Shown: positions 16,842-27,605, counted from the stretch's first letter. The stretch: 64,000 nt of DNA from Amycolatopsis sp. NBC_01480 (GCF_036227205.1 NZ_CP109442.1:1426001-1490000), one strand, 5' to 3'. Program-made: numbers and translations. The notes: generated from the sequence alone by a model not told the origin.

Positions 16842-18859
16842 CCGGTGAGCCCGTGCCGCTCGCGGATCAGGTCGACGATTCCCGCCATGATCCCGGTCAG
16901 CTCGTAGTCCTTGGGCGTGAACACGCGGGCGATGCCGCGCTCGGTGAGCAGCGCGGCGTCGTCCGGCGGGATGATGCCGCCGACGATCACCGGGATGTCG
17001 GCGGCGCCCGCGGCGCGCAGGCCGTCGACCACCAGCGGCACGACCTCCAGGTGCGAGCCGGACAGCACGGACAGGCCGACCACGTGCACGCCCTCCTGCA
17101 CCGCGGCCGCGACGATCTGGTCCGGGGTCAGCCGGATGCCCTGGTAGACCACCTCGAACCCGGCGTCGCGGGCCCGGACGGCGACCTGCTCGGCGCCGTT
17201 GGAGTGCCCGTCCAGGCCGGGTTTCCCGACCAGGATCCGCAGCCGCTCACCCAGTTCCGCCTCGGTGACCCGGACCCGGGCGCGCACGCGCTCCAGCTCC
17301 GGGTCACCCTTCCCGGCGGCCGCGGCCGCGGAGACGCCCGTCGGCGCGCGGTACTCGCCGAACACCTCTCGCAGCGCGCCGGACCACTCACCGGTGGTCA
17401 CGCCCGCCCGCGCACAGTCCACAGTGGCCTCGAACAGGTTGTCCGAAGTCGCCGCCTTTTCCTTCAGCGCCGCAAGGGAAGCCTCGACCGCGGCCGAATC
17501 CCGCCGCTCCCGCCAGTCCTCGATCGCCGACACCGCGGCCTTCTCGACGGCCGGGTCGATCGTCTCGATCGCCTTCGCGCCCTCAGCCTGCAGCGGCGAC
17601 GGCTCGGTGGTCTCGAACTTGTTCACGCCCACCAGTACGCGCTCGCCGTTCTCCATCCCCCGCCGGTACTCGGCGAGCGACGTGACCAGCTGCGACTTCA
17701 TGTACCCGCTCTCGACGGCCGCGACCGCCCCGCCGAGATCCTGCACCCGCGCGATCTCCTCGCGCGCGCCGGTCATGATCTCGTCCACTTTGGCCTGCAC
17801 GACGTGCGAGCCGTCGAAGATGTCCTCGTATTCCAGCAGATCGGTCTCGAACGCGAGCACCTGCTGCATCCGCAACGCCCACTGCTGGTCCCACGGCCGC
17901 GGCAGGCCGAGCGCCTCGTTCCAGGCCGGCAGCTGGATCGCGCGCGCCCGCGAGCCGCGCGAAAGCGAGACCGCCAGCATCTCCAGCACGATCCGCTGGA
18001 CGTTGTTCTCCGGCTGCGCTTCGGTGAGCCCCAGCGAGTTCACCTGCACGCCGTAACGCAGGCGCCGCGCCTTCGGGTCCTCGACGCCGTAACGGTCGCG
18101 CGTCAGCTCGTCCCACAGCGCGGTGAACGCGCGCATCTTGCACATCTCTTCGACGAACCGCACGCCGGCGTTGACGAAGAACGACATCCGCGCGACGACC
18201 TTCGCCATGTCCGACGGCTCCACCTGGCCGGAGTCGCGCACCGCGTCCAGCACGGCGATGGCGGTGCACAACGCGTACGCGACTTCCTGCGTCGGCGTCG
18301 CGCCGGCTTCCTGGAGGTGGTAACTGCAGATGTTGATCGGGTTCCACTTGGGCACGTGGTGCACGGTCCACGCGATCATGTCGGTGATCAGCCGCAGGCT
18401 CGGCCCGGGCGGGAAGATGTACGTCCCGCGGGAGAGGTACTCCTTGATGATGTCGTTCTGCGTGGTCCCGGTGAGCTTCGCGAGCACCTCGTCCACGTCG
18501 CGGCCCTCGGCCTCGGCCTGCTCGCGCGCGACCGAGACGTACAGCGCGAGCAGCCACATCGCCGGCGCGTTGATGGTCATCGAGGTGTTGGCCTCGGCCA
18601 GCGGGATGCCGTCGAACAGGCGCCGCATGTCGCCGATGTGGGAGACGGGCACGCCGACCTTGCCGACCTCGCCGCGCGCGAGCACGTGGTCCGGGTCGTA
18701 GCCGGTCTGCGTGGGCAGGTCGAAGGCGACCGAGAGCCCGGTCTGGCCCTTCGCGAGATTGCGGCGGTACAGCTCGTTGGACGCGGCGGCCGAGGAGTGC
18801 CCGGCGTAAGTGCGCATCACCCAGGGCCGATCGCGCTCGTGGTCGGATGGATACGGCAC
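16838..18859 (-). CDS. meaA: MeaA-type coenzyme B12-dependent acyl-CoA mutase (ethylmalonyl-CoA mutase-like)
   Basis: 673 residues in one chain: the TIM-barrel acyl-CoA mutase domain (about 1-520; WVMRTYAGHSSAAASNELYRRNLAKGQTGLSVAFDLPTQ, ANTSMTINAPAMWLLALY) followed by a B12-binding domain (about 540-670) with the DxHxxG motif in GLDGHSNGAEQ, SVLSGSHL and VGGIIPPDD. The N-terminal sequence is that of MeaA proteins, known as (2R)-ethylmalonyl-CoA mutase in the ethylmalonyl-CoA pathway. The GTG at 18859 is preceded by GGAGGTGG. Crotonyl-CoA carboxylase/reductase, its usual partner, is not in the window. Needs adenosylcobalamin, which the PduO enzyme at 23351 could supply. Confidence 0.9.
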   Translation of the reverse strand: MPYPSDHERDRPWVMRTYAGHSSAAASNELYRRNLAKGQTGLSVAFDLPTQTGYDPDHVLARGEVGKVGVPVSHIGDMRRLFDGIPLAEANTSMTINAPAMWLLALYVSVAREQAEAEGRDVDEVLAKLTGTTQNDIIKEYLSRGTYIFPPGPSLRLITDMIAWTVHHVPKWNPINICSYHLQEAGATPTQEVAYALCTAIAVLDAVRDSGQVEPSDMAKVVARMSFFVNAGVRFVEEMCKMRAFTALWDELTRDRYGVEDPKARRLRYGVQVNSLGLTEAQPENNVQRIVLEMLAVSLSRGSRARAIQLPAWNEALGLPRPWDQQWALRMQQVLAFETDLLEYEDIFDGSHVVQAKVDEIMTGAREEIARVQDLGGAVAAVESGYMKSQLVTSLAEYRRGMENGERVLVGVNKFETTEPSPLQAEGAKAIETIDPAVEKAAVSAIEDWRERRDSAAVEASLAALKEKAATSDNLFEATVDCARAGVTTGEWSGALREVFGEYRAPTGVSAAAAAGKGDPELERVRARVRVTEAELGERLRILVGKPGLDGHSNGAEQVAVRARDAGFEVVYQGIRLTPDQIVAAAVQEGVHVVGLSVLSGSHLEVVPLVVDGLRAAGAADIPVIVGGIIPPDDAALLTERGIARVFTPKDYELTGIMAGIVDLIRERHGLTG

Positions 18860-18945
18860 GGGCCACCTCCGGCGTTGGGTGGACCGATTGTACCCACCGG
18901 TAACTTCCGCCGGGCAGTGCAATCGGACACGTAAGGGTGGCACAG

Positions 18946-18991
18946 CTCGTGAGTGTTCATTCCGGTTCTAACCGTCATGAACACTCACGAG
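18946..18991. terminator. Second copy of the dispersed palindrome, terminator-like
   Basis: Perfect 15-bp arms (18946-18960 and 18977-18991) around an inner CGGTT-CT-AACCG stem, nearly the same sequence as the palindrome at 8101-8148. It ends next to the stop codon of the minus-strand gene at 18992. Same role suggested: intrinsic terminator for that gene. Confidence 0.75.
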
Positions 18992-19300
18992 TCAGCGTTC
19001 GGGACGGCTGTCCTGAGAAACCGGACGCACGATCACCACACCCTTGTCGAGGTCGACGGTGCCCAGCGGCGGCGCCCCTTGCGCGTCCTGGTCGAGCGTC
19101 ATCTCCACCGAGTCGCGGTGCTCCAGCTCGTTTCGCTTGGTGCCGTAGAGGAACGCGGTGACCTCGTCCAGGTAGGTCGAGGACAGCCGCGCCTTCAACT
19201 TCGACGGCTTGCGCTTCGGCCGCATCTCGTACGCCCCGACGGCCACCAGCAAGAGCGTCATGCCGGGCAGCCCCAGGGCCAGCACTGTCTCCACGGCCAC
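18992..19300 (-). CDS. Small membrane-anchored protein (DUF6191-like)
   Basis: 102 residues: one N-terminal hydrophobic helix (LALGLPGMTLLLVAVGAY, about 7-24), a basic stretch KRKPSK, then a soluble tail with LSSTYLDEVTAFLYGTKRNELEHRDS and a late GTVDLDKGVVIVRP motif. The tail resembles the DUF6191 family of actinomycetes, of unknown function. Start is GTG at 19300. It is a single gene ending at the hairpin at 18946-18991, and divergent from the first lysE-type gene. Confidence 0.7.
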   Translation of the reverse strand: MAVETVLALGLPGMTLLLVAVGAYEMRPKRKPSKLKARLSSTYLDEVTAFLYGTKRNELEHRDSVEMTLDQDAQGAPPLGTVDLDKGVVIVRPVSQDSRPER

Positions 19301-19409
19301 CGAACGAACGGCGACACCGCGGAGTTCCGAGCGGTTTGTCCCGGTACTCGGAGCGCTGTGACGAAAACTCGCGAGACTCTGCTCGTCCAGGCCCCTAGGC
19401 TGGGAAAAC

Positions 19410-20036
19410 GTGACTTGGAGTGTGTACGGAAGCTACCTGGTGATCGTCGTCCTCATCGTGCTCGCGCCGGGGCCGGACACGATGGTGATGCTGAAGAACT
19501 CGCTGTCCGGCGGCACGCGGGGCGGGCTGCTCGCGACGTTCGGCATCTTCGCCGGCAACGCGGTGCAGGGCACGGCCGCGGCGCTCGGGCTCGGTGTGGT
19601 GATCGCCCGGTCCCAGCCGGTGTTCCTCACGCTCAAGTGGCTCGGCGCGGCCTACCTGGTCTTCCTCGGGTTCCAGGCGCTGCGCGGCGCGTGGCGTGGG
19701 AACTACGCCGCGGTCGAGGAAACGCGGCGCAAGCGCACCAGCGGGTTCCGCCGGTGGCGCGAGGGCTTCCTGTCCAACATCACCAACCCCAAGGTGCTGG
19801 TGCTCTACCTGTCCGTGCTGCCGCAGTTCCTCGACCCGGTGCGGACCACGACGTGGGACGCGCTGGTGCTCGCGTACACCGTCGCGGTGCTGGGCGCGCT
19901 GTGGCTGCTGGTGCTGTTGTTCTTCGTGCACCGGGTGCGGACCTGGTTGGAGCGCCGGAAGGTGCGTCGCGCGCTCGACGGCGTCACCGGCACCGCGTTG
20001 CTCGGCTTCGGGGCGGCTCTGGCCTTGGAGTCCTGA
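19410..20036 (+). CDS. LysE/RhtB family exporter, copy 1
   Basis: 208 residues, about six hydrophobic segments. Family motifs: APGPDTMVMLKNSLSGGTRGGL near the N-terminus, KWLGAAYLVFLGFQALRG and GFLSNITNPKVLVLYLSVLPQF. LysE/RhtB proteins export amino acids or related small molecules; substrate unknown. GTG at 19410 with TAGGCT about 10 bp upstream suggests a leaderless message. A very similar paralogue follows 19 bp downstream, so the two form a tandem duplication and one operon. Confidence 0.9.
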   Translation: MTWSVYGSYLVIVVLIVLAPGPDTMVMLKNSLSGGTRGGLLATFGIFAGNAVQGTAAALGLGVVIARSQPVFLTLKWLGAAYLVFLGFQALRGAWRGNYAAVEETRRKRTSGFRRWREGFLSNITNPKVLVLYLSVLPQFLDPVRTTTWDALVLAYTVAVLGALWLLVLLFFVHRVRTWLERRKVRRALDGVTGTALLGFGAALALES

Positions 20037-20055
20037 CCGGAGTTACGGTGCGGCC

Positions 20056-20682
20056 ATGACGTGGGGTGTGTACGGCGGGTTCCTCGCCATGATGATGCTG
20101 CTCGCCGCCGCGCCGGGGCCGGACAGCATGGTGGTGCTGAAAAACGCGCTGTCCGGCGGCGCCCGTGGCGGCGCGTGGGCGTGCTTCGGCATCGCCGTCG
20201 CGAACTTCCTGCAGGGCACCGCCGCCGCGCTCGGCCTGGGCGCGGTGATCACCAGTTCGCGGCCGGTGTTCGAGACCGTGAAATGGCTGGGCGTGGCGTA
20301 CCTCTGTTACCTCGGCTTCCAGGCCCTGCGCGGCGCCTGGCGCGGGGACTACGAGGCGCTGACCGACGCCCGGCGCCAGCGGCAGACCCCGTTCCGCCGC
20401 TGGCGCGAGGGCTTCCTGTCCAACGTGACCAACCCGAAGGTGCTGGTGCTGTACCTCTCGGTGCTGCCGCAGTTCCTCATCCCCGGGGTGACCACCACCG
20501 GCGACGCGCTGCTGCTGGCGTACACCGTGGCCGGCGTCGGCGCGATCTGGCAGGTGCTGCTGCTCCTGCTCGTCCACCGCGTCCGCGCCTGGCTGGAGCG
20601 CCGCAAGGTGTGCCGCACGCTCGACGGCGTCACCGGCACCGTGCTGATCGGCTTCGGCGCCGCGCTCGCTTTGGAGAGCTAG
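20056..20682 (+). CDS. LysE/RhtB family exporter, copy 2
   Basis: 208 residues, the same length as the preceding gene and alignable end to end (MTWGVYGGFL.. APGPDSMVVLKNALSGGARGG.. FRRWREGFLSNVTNPKVLVLYLSVLPQF.. GTVLIGFGAALALES). The ATG at 20056 is chosen because it aligns with copy 1. The two may form a hetero-oligomeric pair or have split substrates. Its last bases overlap the stop of the convergent NmrA-like gene by 4 bp. Confidence 0.9.
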   Translation: MTWGVYGGFLAMMMLLAAAPGPDSMVVLKNALSGGARGGAWACFGIAVANFLQGTAAALGLGAVITSSRPVFETVKWLGVAYLCYLGFQALRGAWRGDYEALTDARRQRQTPFRRWREGFLSNVTNPKVLVLYLSVLPQFLIPGVTTTGDALLLAYTVAGVGAIWQVLLLLLVHRVRAWLERRKVCRTLDGVTGTVLIGFGAALALES

Positions 20683-21488
20683 CGGATCTCCTCGTTCGCG
20701 AAAGTGCGGAAATCCCGGGCGGGACGGCCGGTTACGCGCTCGACGGTGTCGGTCACGCGGTCCTCAGAGCCTTCGCGGATGGCGTCGTCCATCGCGGCGA
20801 GGACGGCCGCGAATTCCGCCGGGATTCCCGCTGCCGTATGGCGCGCCTCGAGTTCGGCCGAGCTGACCGCGCGATGGGTGACGGGCCGGCCGAGCCGTTC
20901 CGCCACGATCGCCGCGGCTTCGGCGTAACTGAGCACCGACGGGCCGGTGAGCACGTGTTCGGTGTTGTGCGGTTCGTCGTCGGTCAGCGCGCGGACGGCG
21001 ACGGTGGCGATGTCGGTCGCGTCCACGAACCCGACGCGGGCGTCCCTGGTCGCCGTGACGATCTCGCCGTCCCGCGACGACTGGGCGACCAGGTGGTCGC
21101 CGGTGAAGTTCTGCATGAACCACGACGGCCGCAGGACCGCCCAGCCCGGCTGCCCTTTCACGAGCCCGTGCAGCTCACCGAGCCCGGGAGTGGCGTCGTC
21201 CACGGGCGACGAGCTGAGCAGCACGACCCGCGCGTCGGGCGCGACGGCGAGGAACGGCTCGACCAGCGCCCGCGGCTCGGCGACGCCGATCGGGGCGACC
21301 AGGTAGACGGCCCCGACGCCGTCGAGGGCCTCGGCGTGCGTCGTGCGGTCAGCCCAGTCGAAGCGGACCTGGCCCGGTTGCGTCGGCCTGCGGGTGGCGG
21401 CTCGGGCCGGAACGCCGCGGTCGCGCAACTGCCGGAGCACGCGGCCGCCGGTGTTCCCCGTCGAGCCGAGCACCAGCACGTCACGCAT
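20679..21488 (-). CDS. NmrA-like NAD(P)-binding protein
   Basis: 269 residues of the atypical SDR/NmrA group: LVLGSTGNTGGRVLRQL at the N-terminus is the NAD(P)-binding glycine motif, followed by RAATRRP (phosphate-binding), VLRPSWFMQNF and a C-terminal FANEEIR tail. Similar proteins are called NAD(P)H-binding or nucleoside-diphosphate-sugar epimerase; many are redox sensors or quinone reductases. It is the second gene of an operon with the SnoaL-like protein, overlapping it by 8 bp, and is convergent with the lysE pair. Confidence 0.88.
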   Translation of the reverse strand: MRDVLVLGSTGNTGGRVLRQLRDRGVPARAATRRPTQPGQVRFDWADRTTHAEALDGVGAVYLVAPIGVAEPRALVEPFLAVAPDARVVLLSSSPVDDATPGLGELHGLVKGQPGWAVLRPSWFMQNFTGDHLVAQSSRDGEIVTATRDARVGFVDATDIATVAVRALTDDEPHNTEHVLTGPSVLSYAEAAAIVAERLGRPVTHRAVSSAELEARHTAAGIPAEFAAVLAAMDDAIREGSEDRVTDTVERVTGRPARDFRTFANEEIR

Positions 21489-21909
21489 CCCGGCCCCCGG
21501 CGAACGCGGTGAGCAGCTGGTCGGCGCCGCCGAGCACCTCGGCCGCGGCGAGCGGGCTCCAGTAGTCGCGGTAGTGCCGGATCTCGCCGTCGCGGACGGT
21601 CAGCACGGCGATGTAGCCGAGCCGGTACGGCTTCCCGGTGGCGACGGCCACCCCGGCCACCTCGAACTCGACCACGGTCACCTCCGGGTCCGCCGTCCGG
21701 TGCACGGTCTTCTCGGTGACCTCGCGGATGTCCAGCAAATCGGGATAGCCGCGTAGGTATTCGGCGATCGCCGCGCCGCCCTCGATCCGGCGCGGGTAAC
21801 CGGGCGAGGCGAACGGGAATTCGAGCACCCCGTCCTCGGCCCACAGGTTCGCGAACCCGGCCATGTCGTGGGCGAGCAGCCGGTCGAGCGCGCGGTCGAC
21901 GAGGTCCAT
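21481..21909 (-). CDS. SnoaL-like (NTF2-fold) protein
   Basis: 142 residues of the NTF2/ketosteroid-isomerase fold: DRLLAHDMAGFANLWAEDGVLEFPFASPGYPRRIEG, then EVTVVEFEVAGVAVATGKPYRLGYIAVLTVRDGEIRHYRDYWSP. Proteins of this type are often polyketide cyclase-like or detoxifying, but many have no known activity. First gene of a two-gene operon with the NmrA-like protein; a strong inverted repeat (21927-21950) lies in its promoter region. Confidence 0.87.
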   Translation of the reverse strand: MDLVDRALDRLLAHDMAGFANLWAEDGVLEFPFASPGYPRRIEGGAAIAEYLRGYPDLLDIREVTEKTVHRTADPEVTVVEFEVAGVAVATGKPYRLGYIAVLTVRDGEIRHYRDYWSPLAAAEVLGGADQLLTAFAGGRDA

Positions 21910-21926
21910 CGCTTCCTCTCAGGTTA

Positions 21927-21950
21927 GGACGGGACTGTATCGTCCCGACC
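21927..21950 (-). promoter_or_regulatory. Inverted-repeat operator upstream of the SnoaL/NmrA operon
   Basis: On the minus strand GG-N-CGGGAC-N6-GTCCCG-N-CC, read through as perfect 6-bp arms plus two more pairs on each side. It lies 18-41 bp before the start at 21909, where a repressor would block transcription. The form is typical of TetR-family operators; no regulator gene is adjacent. Confidence 0.6.
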
Positions 21951-22014
21951 AAAGACTACCCGAAATGAAGCGATGGCTCGAAGCCGATGGGTCGGACGCC
22001 GGCGCAGGCCCGGG

Positions 22015-23289
22015 CTACGCGCGGTCCGGCTCCCCCGCCACGCGCTTGATCTTCGCGCCGAGGCGGTTCAGGTTCTCGACGAAGTGCGGGTAACCGCGGT
22101 CGATGTGGAAGACGTCCCAGACCTCGGTGATTCCGTCGGCGCAGAGGCCGGCCAGCACCAGGCCCGCGCCGGCGCGGATGTCCGAGGCCCAGACCGGGGC
22201 GCTGGACAGGCGTTCGACACCGCGGACGACGGCGTGGTGGCCGTCGGTGCGGGCGTCGCCGGAGAGGCGGATCATCTCCTCGATGAAGCGGAACCGCGCC
22301 TCGTAGACGTTTTCCGTGATCATCGAGGTGCCCTCGGAAACCGCCGAGAGCGCGACCGCGAACGGCTGCAGGTCGGTGGCGAAGCCGGGGTACGGCAGCG
22401 TCACCCAGTCGACCGCCTTCGGGCGCTCGGGCTGGACGATGCGGAAACCCTTGTCGTCGAAGGTGGTCACGTCCGCGCCGCCGAGGCGGAGCTTGTCCAG
22501 CACCAGGTCCAGGTGGTGCGGGTTGACCCCGCGAACGGTCAGGTCGCCGCGCGTCATGGCGGCGGCGAACGCCCAAGTGGCGCCCACGATCCGGTCGCCG
22601 ATCACGCGGTGCTCGGTCGGGCGGAGCTGCTCGACCCCGTGCACCGTGAGCGTCGACGTGCCGGCGCCCTCGATCTTCGCGCCCATCTCGATCAGCATCT
22701 CGCAGATGTTGATGATCTCCGGCTCGCGCGCGGCGTTGTCGATCACCGTGGTGCCCTCGGCCAGCACCGCGGCCATCAGGATGTTCTCGGTCGCGCCGAC
22801 GCTCGGGAAGTCCAGCCAGATCTGCGCGCCGATCAACGACTCCGCCTTCGCCACCACACAACCGTGCTCGATGATGCTCGTGGCGCCCAGCTTGCGGAGG
22901 CCGTTCTGGTGCATGTCGAGCGGCCGCGACCCGATCGCGTCCCCGCCCGGCAGCGCGACGACGGCCTGCTTCAGCCGGCCGACCAGCGGCCCCAGCACGC
23001 AGACGGACGCGCGCAGCTTGCCCATCGCCGGCGAATCCGCGCGGTGCGACAGCTCGGCGGGCGTGGTGATGGTCGCCGTGTCGCCCTCGATCACCACCTC
23101 GCAGCCCACGCTGCGCAGGACGTCGCCCATCAGCGGGACGTCCAGGATCTGCGGGCAGTTCCGGATGGTGGTCGTGCCCTCGGCCAGCAGGGCCGCCGCC
23201 ATCAGCTTCAGCACGCTGTTCTTGGCTCCGACCACGTCGACCTCGCCGACCAGCCGTGCCCCGCCGTGCACGTCGAAGTGCTCGCTCAT
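22015..23289 (-). CDS. murA: MurA, UDP-N-acetylglucosamine 1-carboxyvinyltransferase (Asp-type)
   Basis: 424 residues, full length. Catalyses the first committed step of peptidoglycan synthesis (PEP + UDP-GlcNAc). Motifs: [19 protein letters not shown] at the N-terminus, [13 protein letters not shown] and [15 protein letters not shown]. The active-site cysteine of Escherichia coli MurA (Cys115) is Asp117 here, as in Mycobacterium tuberculosis, where it gives natural fosfomycin resistance. ATG at 23289 is used; an upstream TTG is less likely. Divergent from the cobalamin adenosyltransferase gene, an arrangement conserved in mycobacteria. Confidence 0.97.
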   Translation of the reverse strand: MSEHFDVHGGARLVGEVDVVGAKNSVLKLMAAALLAEGTTTIRNCPQILDVPLMGDVLRSVGCEVVIEGDTATITTPAELSHRADSPAMGKLRASVCVLGPLVGRLKQAVVALPGGDAIGSRPLDMHQNGLRKLGATSIIEHGCVVAKAESLIGAQIWLDFPSVGATENILMAAVLAEGTTVIDNAAREPEIINICEMLIEMGAKIEGAGTSTLTVHGVEQLRPTEHRVIGDRIVGATWAFAAAMTRGDLTVRGVNPHHLDLVLDKLRLGGADVTTFDDKGFRIVQPERPKAVDWVTLPYPGFATDLQPFAVALSAVSEGTSMITENVYEARFRFIEEMIRLSGDARTDGHHAVVRGVERLSSAPVWASDIRAGAGLVLAGLCADGITEVWDVFHIDRGYPHFVENLNRLGAKIKRVAGEPDRA

Positions 23290-23350
23290 GGCCGCCAATC
23301 ATGCCCTCTGGTCCAGTTTTGCCTTACGCGGGGCCGGTAGAGTCGGGCGC

Positions 23351-23917
23351 ATGGTCGTTCGCATCAACCGCGTCTACACGAAGGTCGGCGACAGCGGCAG
23401 CACCGCGCTCGGCGACGGCTCCCGCGTGCCCAAGACCTCGCCGCGCCTGGGCGCGTACGCAGAAACCGACGAGGCGAACTCGGTCATCGGCCTGGCCGTC
23501 TCGGTCGGCGGCCTCACCGAGGAGCTGGGCACCGTGCTGCGACGCGTGCAGAACGACCTCTTCGACGTCGGCGCCGACCTGTGCCTGCCGATCCAGCCGG
23601 ACCCGCCGTACCAGCCGCTGCGCATCACCGAGGCGTACCTGGAACGGCTGGAGGGCTGGTGCGACGAGTTCAACGAGCGGCTGCCGAAGCTCACCTCGTT
23701 CATCCTGCCGGGCGGCACCCCCGGCGCGGCCTACCTGCACCAGGCCCGCACCGTCACCCGCCGCGCGGAACGCGCCGCCTGGGCCCTGGTCGAGGCCGAG
23801 CCGGACACCACCAACCCGATCGCGGCCAAGTACCTGAACCGGCTCTCCGACCTGCTCTTCATCCTCGCCCGCCTGGCCAACCCCGAGGGCGACGTGCTGT
23901 GGCAGCCGGGCGGCTGA
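23351..23917 (+). CDS. pduO: PduO-type cob(I)alamin adenosyltransferase
   Basis: 188 residues. The ATP-binding N-terminal motif YTKVGDSGSTALGDGSRVPK and the C-terminal RRAERAAW...NPIAAKYLNRLSDLLFILAR match the PduO-type family, which attaches the 5'-deoxyadenosyl group to cob(I)alamin. Its product is the cofactor for the MeaA-type mutase in this window. TAGAGT at 23338-23343 ends 7 bp before the ATG, suggesting a leaderless transcript. Mycobacterium tuberculosis keeps the same neighbours (Rv1314c next to murA). Confidence 0.95.
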   Translation: MVVRINRVYTKVGDSGSTALGDGSRVPKTSPRLGAYAETDEANSVIGLAVSVGGLTEELGTVLRRVQNDLFDVGADLCLPIQPDPPYQPLRITEAYLERLEGWCDEFNERLPKLTSFILPGGTPGAAYLHQARTVTRRAERAAWALVEAEPDTTNPIAAKYLNRLSDLLFILARLANPEGDVLWQPGG

Positions 23918-23944
23918 GCAGTTTGCGCCCCGGGCAGCGGCACG

Positions 23945-24223
23945 CTAGTCCCCGCCGCCGGGAACGACGTTGAGCCCGTGCCGCGGGTCCGGCACGGCGT
24001 CGAGCGCCGCCTTGACCGCAAGCTGATCGCGGAACTCGTCGCGGATTTGCTCAGTCCGGAAGGCAACCTCGAGCACCACACCACGGCCGCTTTCCCGCCA
24101 GTGCCACCGCACAGCCCGGTCCGCGATCGCAGCGGTGACCAGGGCTTCGGCGTGGGCACTGCGCCAGTCGCGCGCCGGGACCGGCCCATCAAGGACCTCG
24201 ATGCGCAGCCAGGGATCCGACAT
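23945..24223 (-). CDS. Small hypothetical protein
   Basis: 92 residues from the ATG at 24223 (MSDPWLRIEVLDGPVPARDW...). It looks like a soluble alpha/beta domain with no cysteine, signal or membrane segment; the WRSAHAEALVTAAIADRAVRWHWRESGRGVVLEVAF segment has good codon bias. I do not recognise a family. It lies between the convergent pduO gene and the DUF2550 gene, 64 bp downstream of the latter on the same strand. Confidence 0.6.
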   Translation of the reverse strand: MSDPWLRIEVLDGPVPARDWRSAHAEALVTAAIADRAVRWHWRESGRGVVLEVAFRTEQIRDEFRDQLAVKAALDAVPDPRHGLNVVPGGGD

Positions 24224-24287
24224 CCGGCTACAGCCGCTGCCGGTCAACGTGCTCCTCGGCGCCCATGGCACCCAGGGTAAGCCCCAT

Positions 24288-24722
24288 TCAGGACGCCCGC
24301 GGCAGCCTTCGCCCCGGTGGGGCGGACTCGAGCCAGGACAGGAAACCCGTCAGCGCGCCCGGGCCCATGGCGATCTCGATCGCTTCCTGCGTGGGCGATT
24401 CACAACGCAGGACGGTCGCGCCTTCGGGCACCGCGTAGGCCTCCGTGCCCGAAGGGTCGCGGCGGTCGGCGATCTGCATGCTGGCCCGCTGGAAGACGCG
24501 GTCCGGGCCGGTGCGGAGGCTCCAGACGCGGTACCAGACGAACTCGTCCCCCTCGTAGCGGCCGAGGCCGAGGTGCCAGCTGGAGCGGGCCGCGTCCGGG
24601 CGCCACCGCAGCGCGACGCTGACGCCGCCACCGCGGCGCATCCGGATCCAGCGCTGGCCGTACCAGGCGACCAGCACGGCGAGCACGACCAGGAGCCCCA
24701 GCACCACGATGGCGATCTTCAC
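24288..24722 (-). CDS. DUF2550 membrane protein downstream of atpC
   Basis: 144 residues: one N-terminal membrane helix (IAIVVLGLLVVLAVLVAWYG) followed by a cytosolic domain (LRWRPDAARSSWHLGLGRYEGDEFVWYRVWSLRTGPDRVF...). It corresponds to the DUF2550 protein Rv1312 that follows atpC in Mycobacterium tuberculosis. GTG at 24722 has an AGGAG site. It starts 25 bp after atpC and is probably part of the same transcript. Function unknown; the constant link to ATP synthase suggests a role in energised-membrane physiology. Confidence 0.9.
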   Translation of the reverse strand: MKIAIVVLGLLVVLAVLVAWYGQRWIRMRRGGGVSVALRWRPDAARSSWHLGLGRYEGDEFVWYRVWSLRTGPDRVFQRASMQIADRRDPSGTEAYAVPEGATVLRCESPTQEAIEIAMGPGALTGFLSWLESAPPGRRLPRAS

Positions 24723-24747
24723 GGCCCGGCTCCTGCTCGTCGCTCGA

Positions 24748-25113
24748 TCAGACCGACTGACCAGCCGCGCGCAGCTGGGCCGATGCCCTCGCCCGCTCTG
24801 CCTCGTCGTCGCCGGTGAGGGCCGCCTTCGCGGCGTCCACGTCGATCTCGTCGGAGAGCTCGGCGCTCTCGGCGAGCACGCTCACCCCTGTACCGGTCAC
24901 CGACAGGAACCCGCCGTGCACGGCCGCGCAGATCGTCTCGTCGTCGGTGGTGGCCACCTTCACCACGCCACCCTCGACGAGCTGGCCCAGTACCGGCTCG
25001 TGGCCGGGCATGATGCCGATCTCGCCCTCGGTGGTCTGGGCCACCACGAAGGTGGCGGTACCCGACCAGAGCCGGCGCTCCACGGCCACCAGCTCCACGG
25101 ACATCTCAGCCAC
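24748..25113 (-). CDS. atpC: ATP synthase epsilon subunit
   Basis: 121 residues: N-terminal beta-sandwich with [37 protein letters not shown] and a short C-terminal helical hairpin ending [17 protein letters not shown], as short as in mycobacteria. It couples rotation to catalysis and limits ATP hydrolysis. GTG at 25113 follows GGGAG; an internal ATG at 25104 is possible. It is separated from atpD by 115 bp that contain a hairpin, unusual in an otherwise tight operon. Confidence 0.95.
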   Translation of the reverse strand: MAEMSVELVAVERRLWSGTATFVVAQTTEGEIGIMPGHEPVLGQLVEGGVVKVATTDDETICAAVHGGFLSVTGTGVSVLAESAELSDEIDVDAAKAALTGDDEAERARASAQLRAAGQSV

Positions 25114-25177
25114 GTAGCACTCCCTCGCTCGCCGGTGTCACCACCGAGTGTAATAGGTCCAGCTCCGGTTACGAGAA

Positions 25178-25217
25178 CGGCGGGGGCCGGAGTCCACAAT
25201 GGACACAGCCCCCGCCG
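25178..25217. terminator. Two-tier hairpin between atpD and atpC
   Basis: Arms CGGCGGGGGC (25178-25187) and GCCCCCGCCG (25208-25217) pair fully, and inside them GTCCA and TGGAC form a second stem. It lies 11 bp downstream of the atpD stop, before atpC. No U-run follows, so it may be a partial terminator, a processing site or a 3'-end stabiliser. Confidence 0.55.
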
Positions 25218-25228
25218 CCCCCGGGAAG

Positions 25229-27594
<2,366 letters not shown>

Positions 27595-27605
27595 GAGCTA
27601 CCAGC

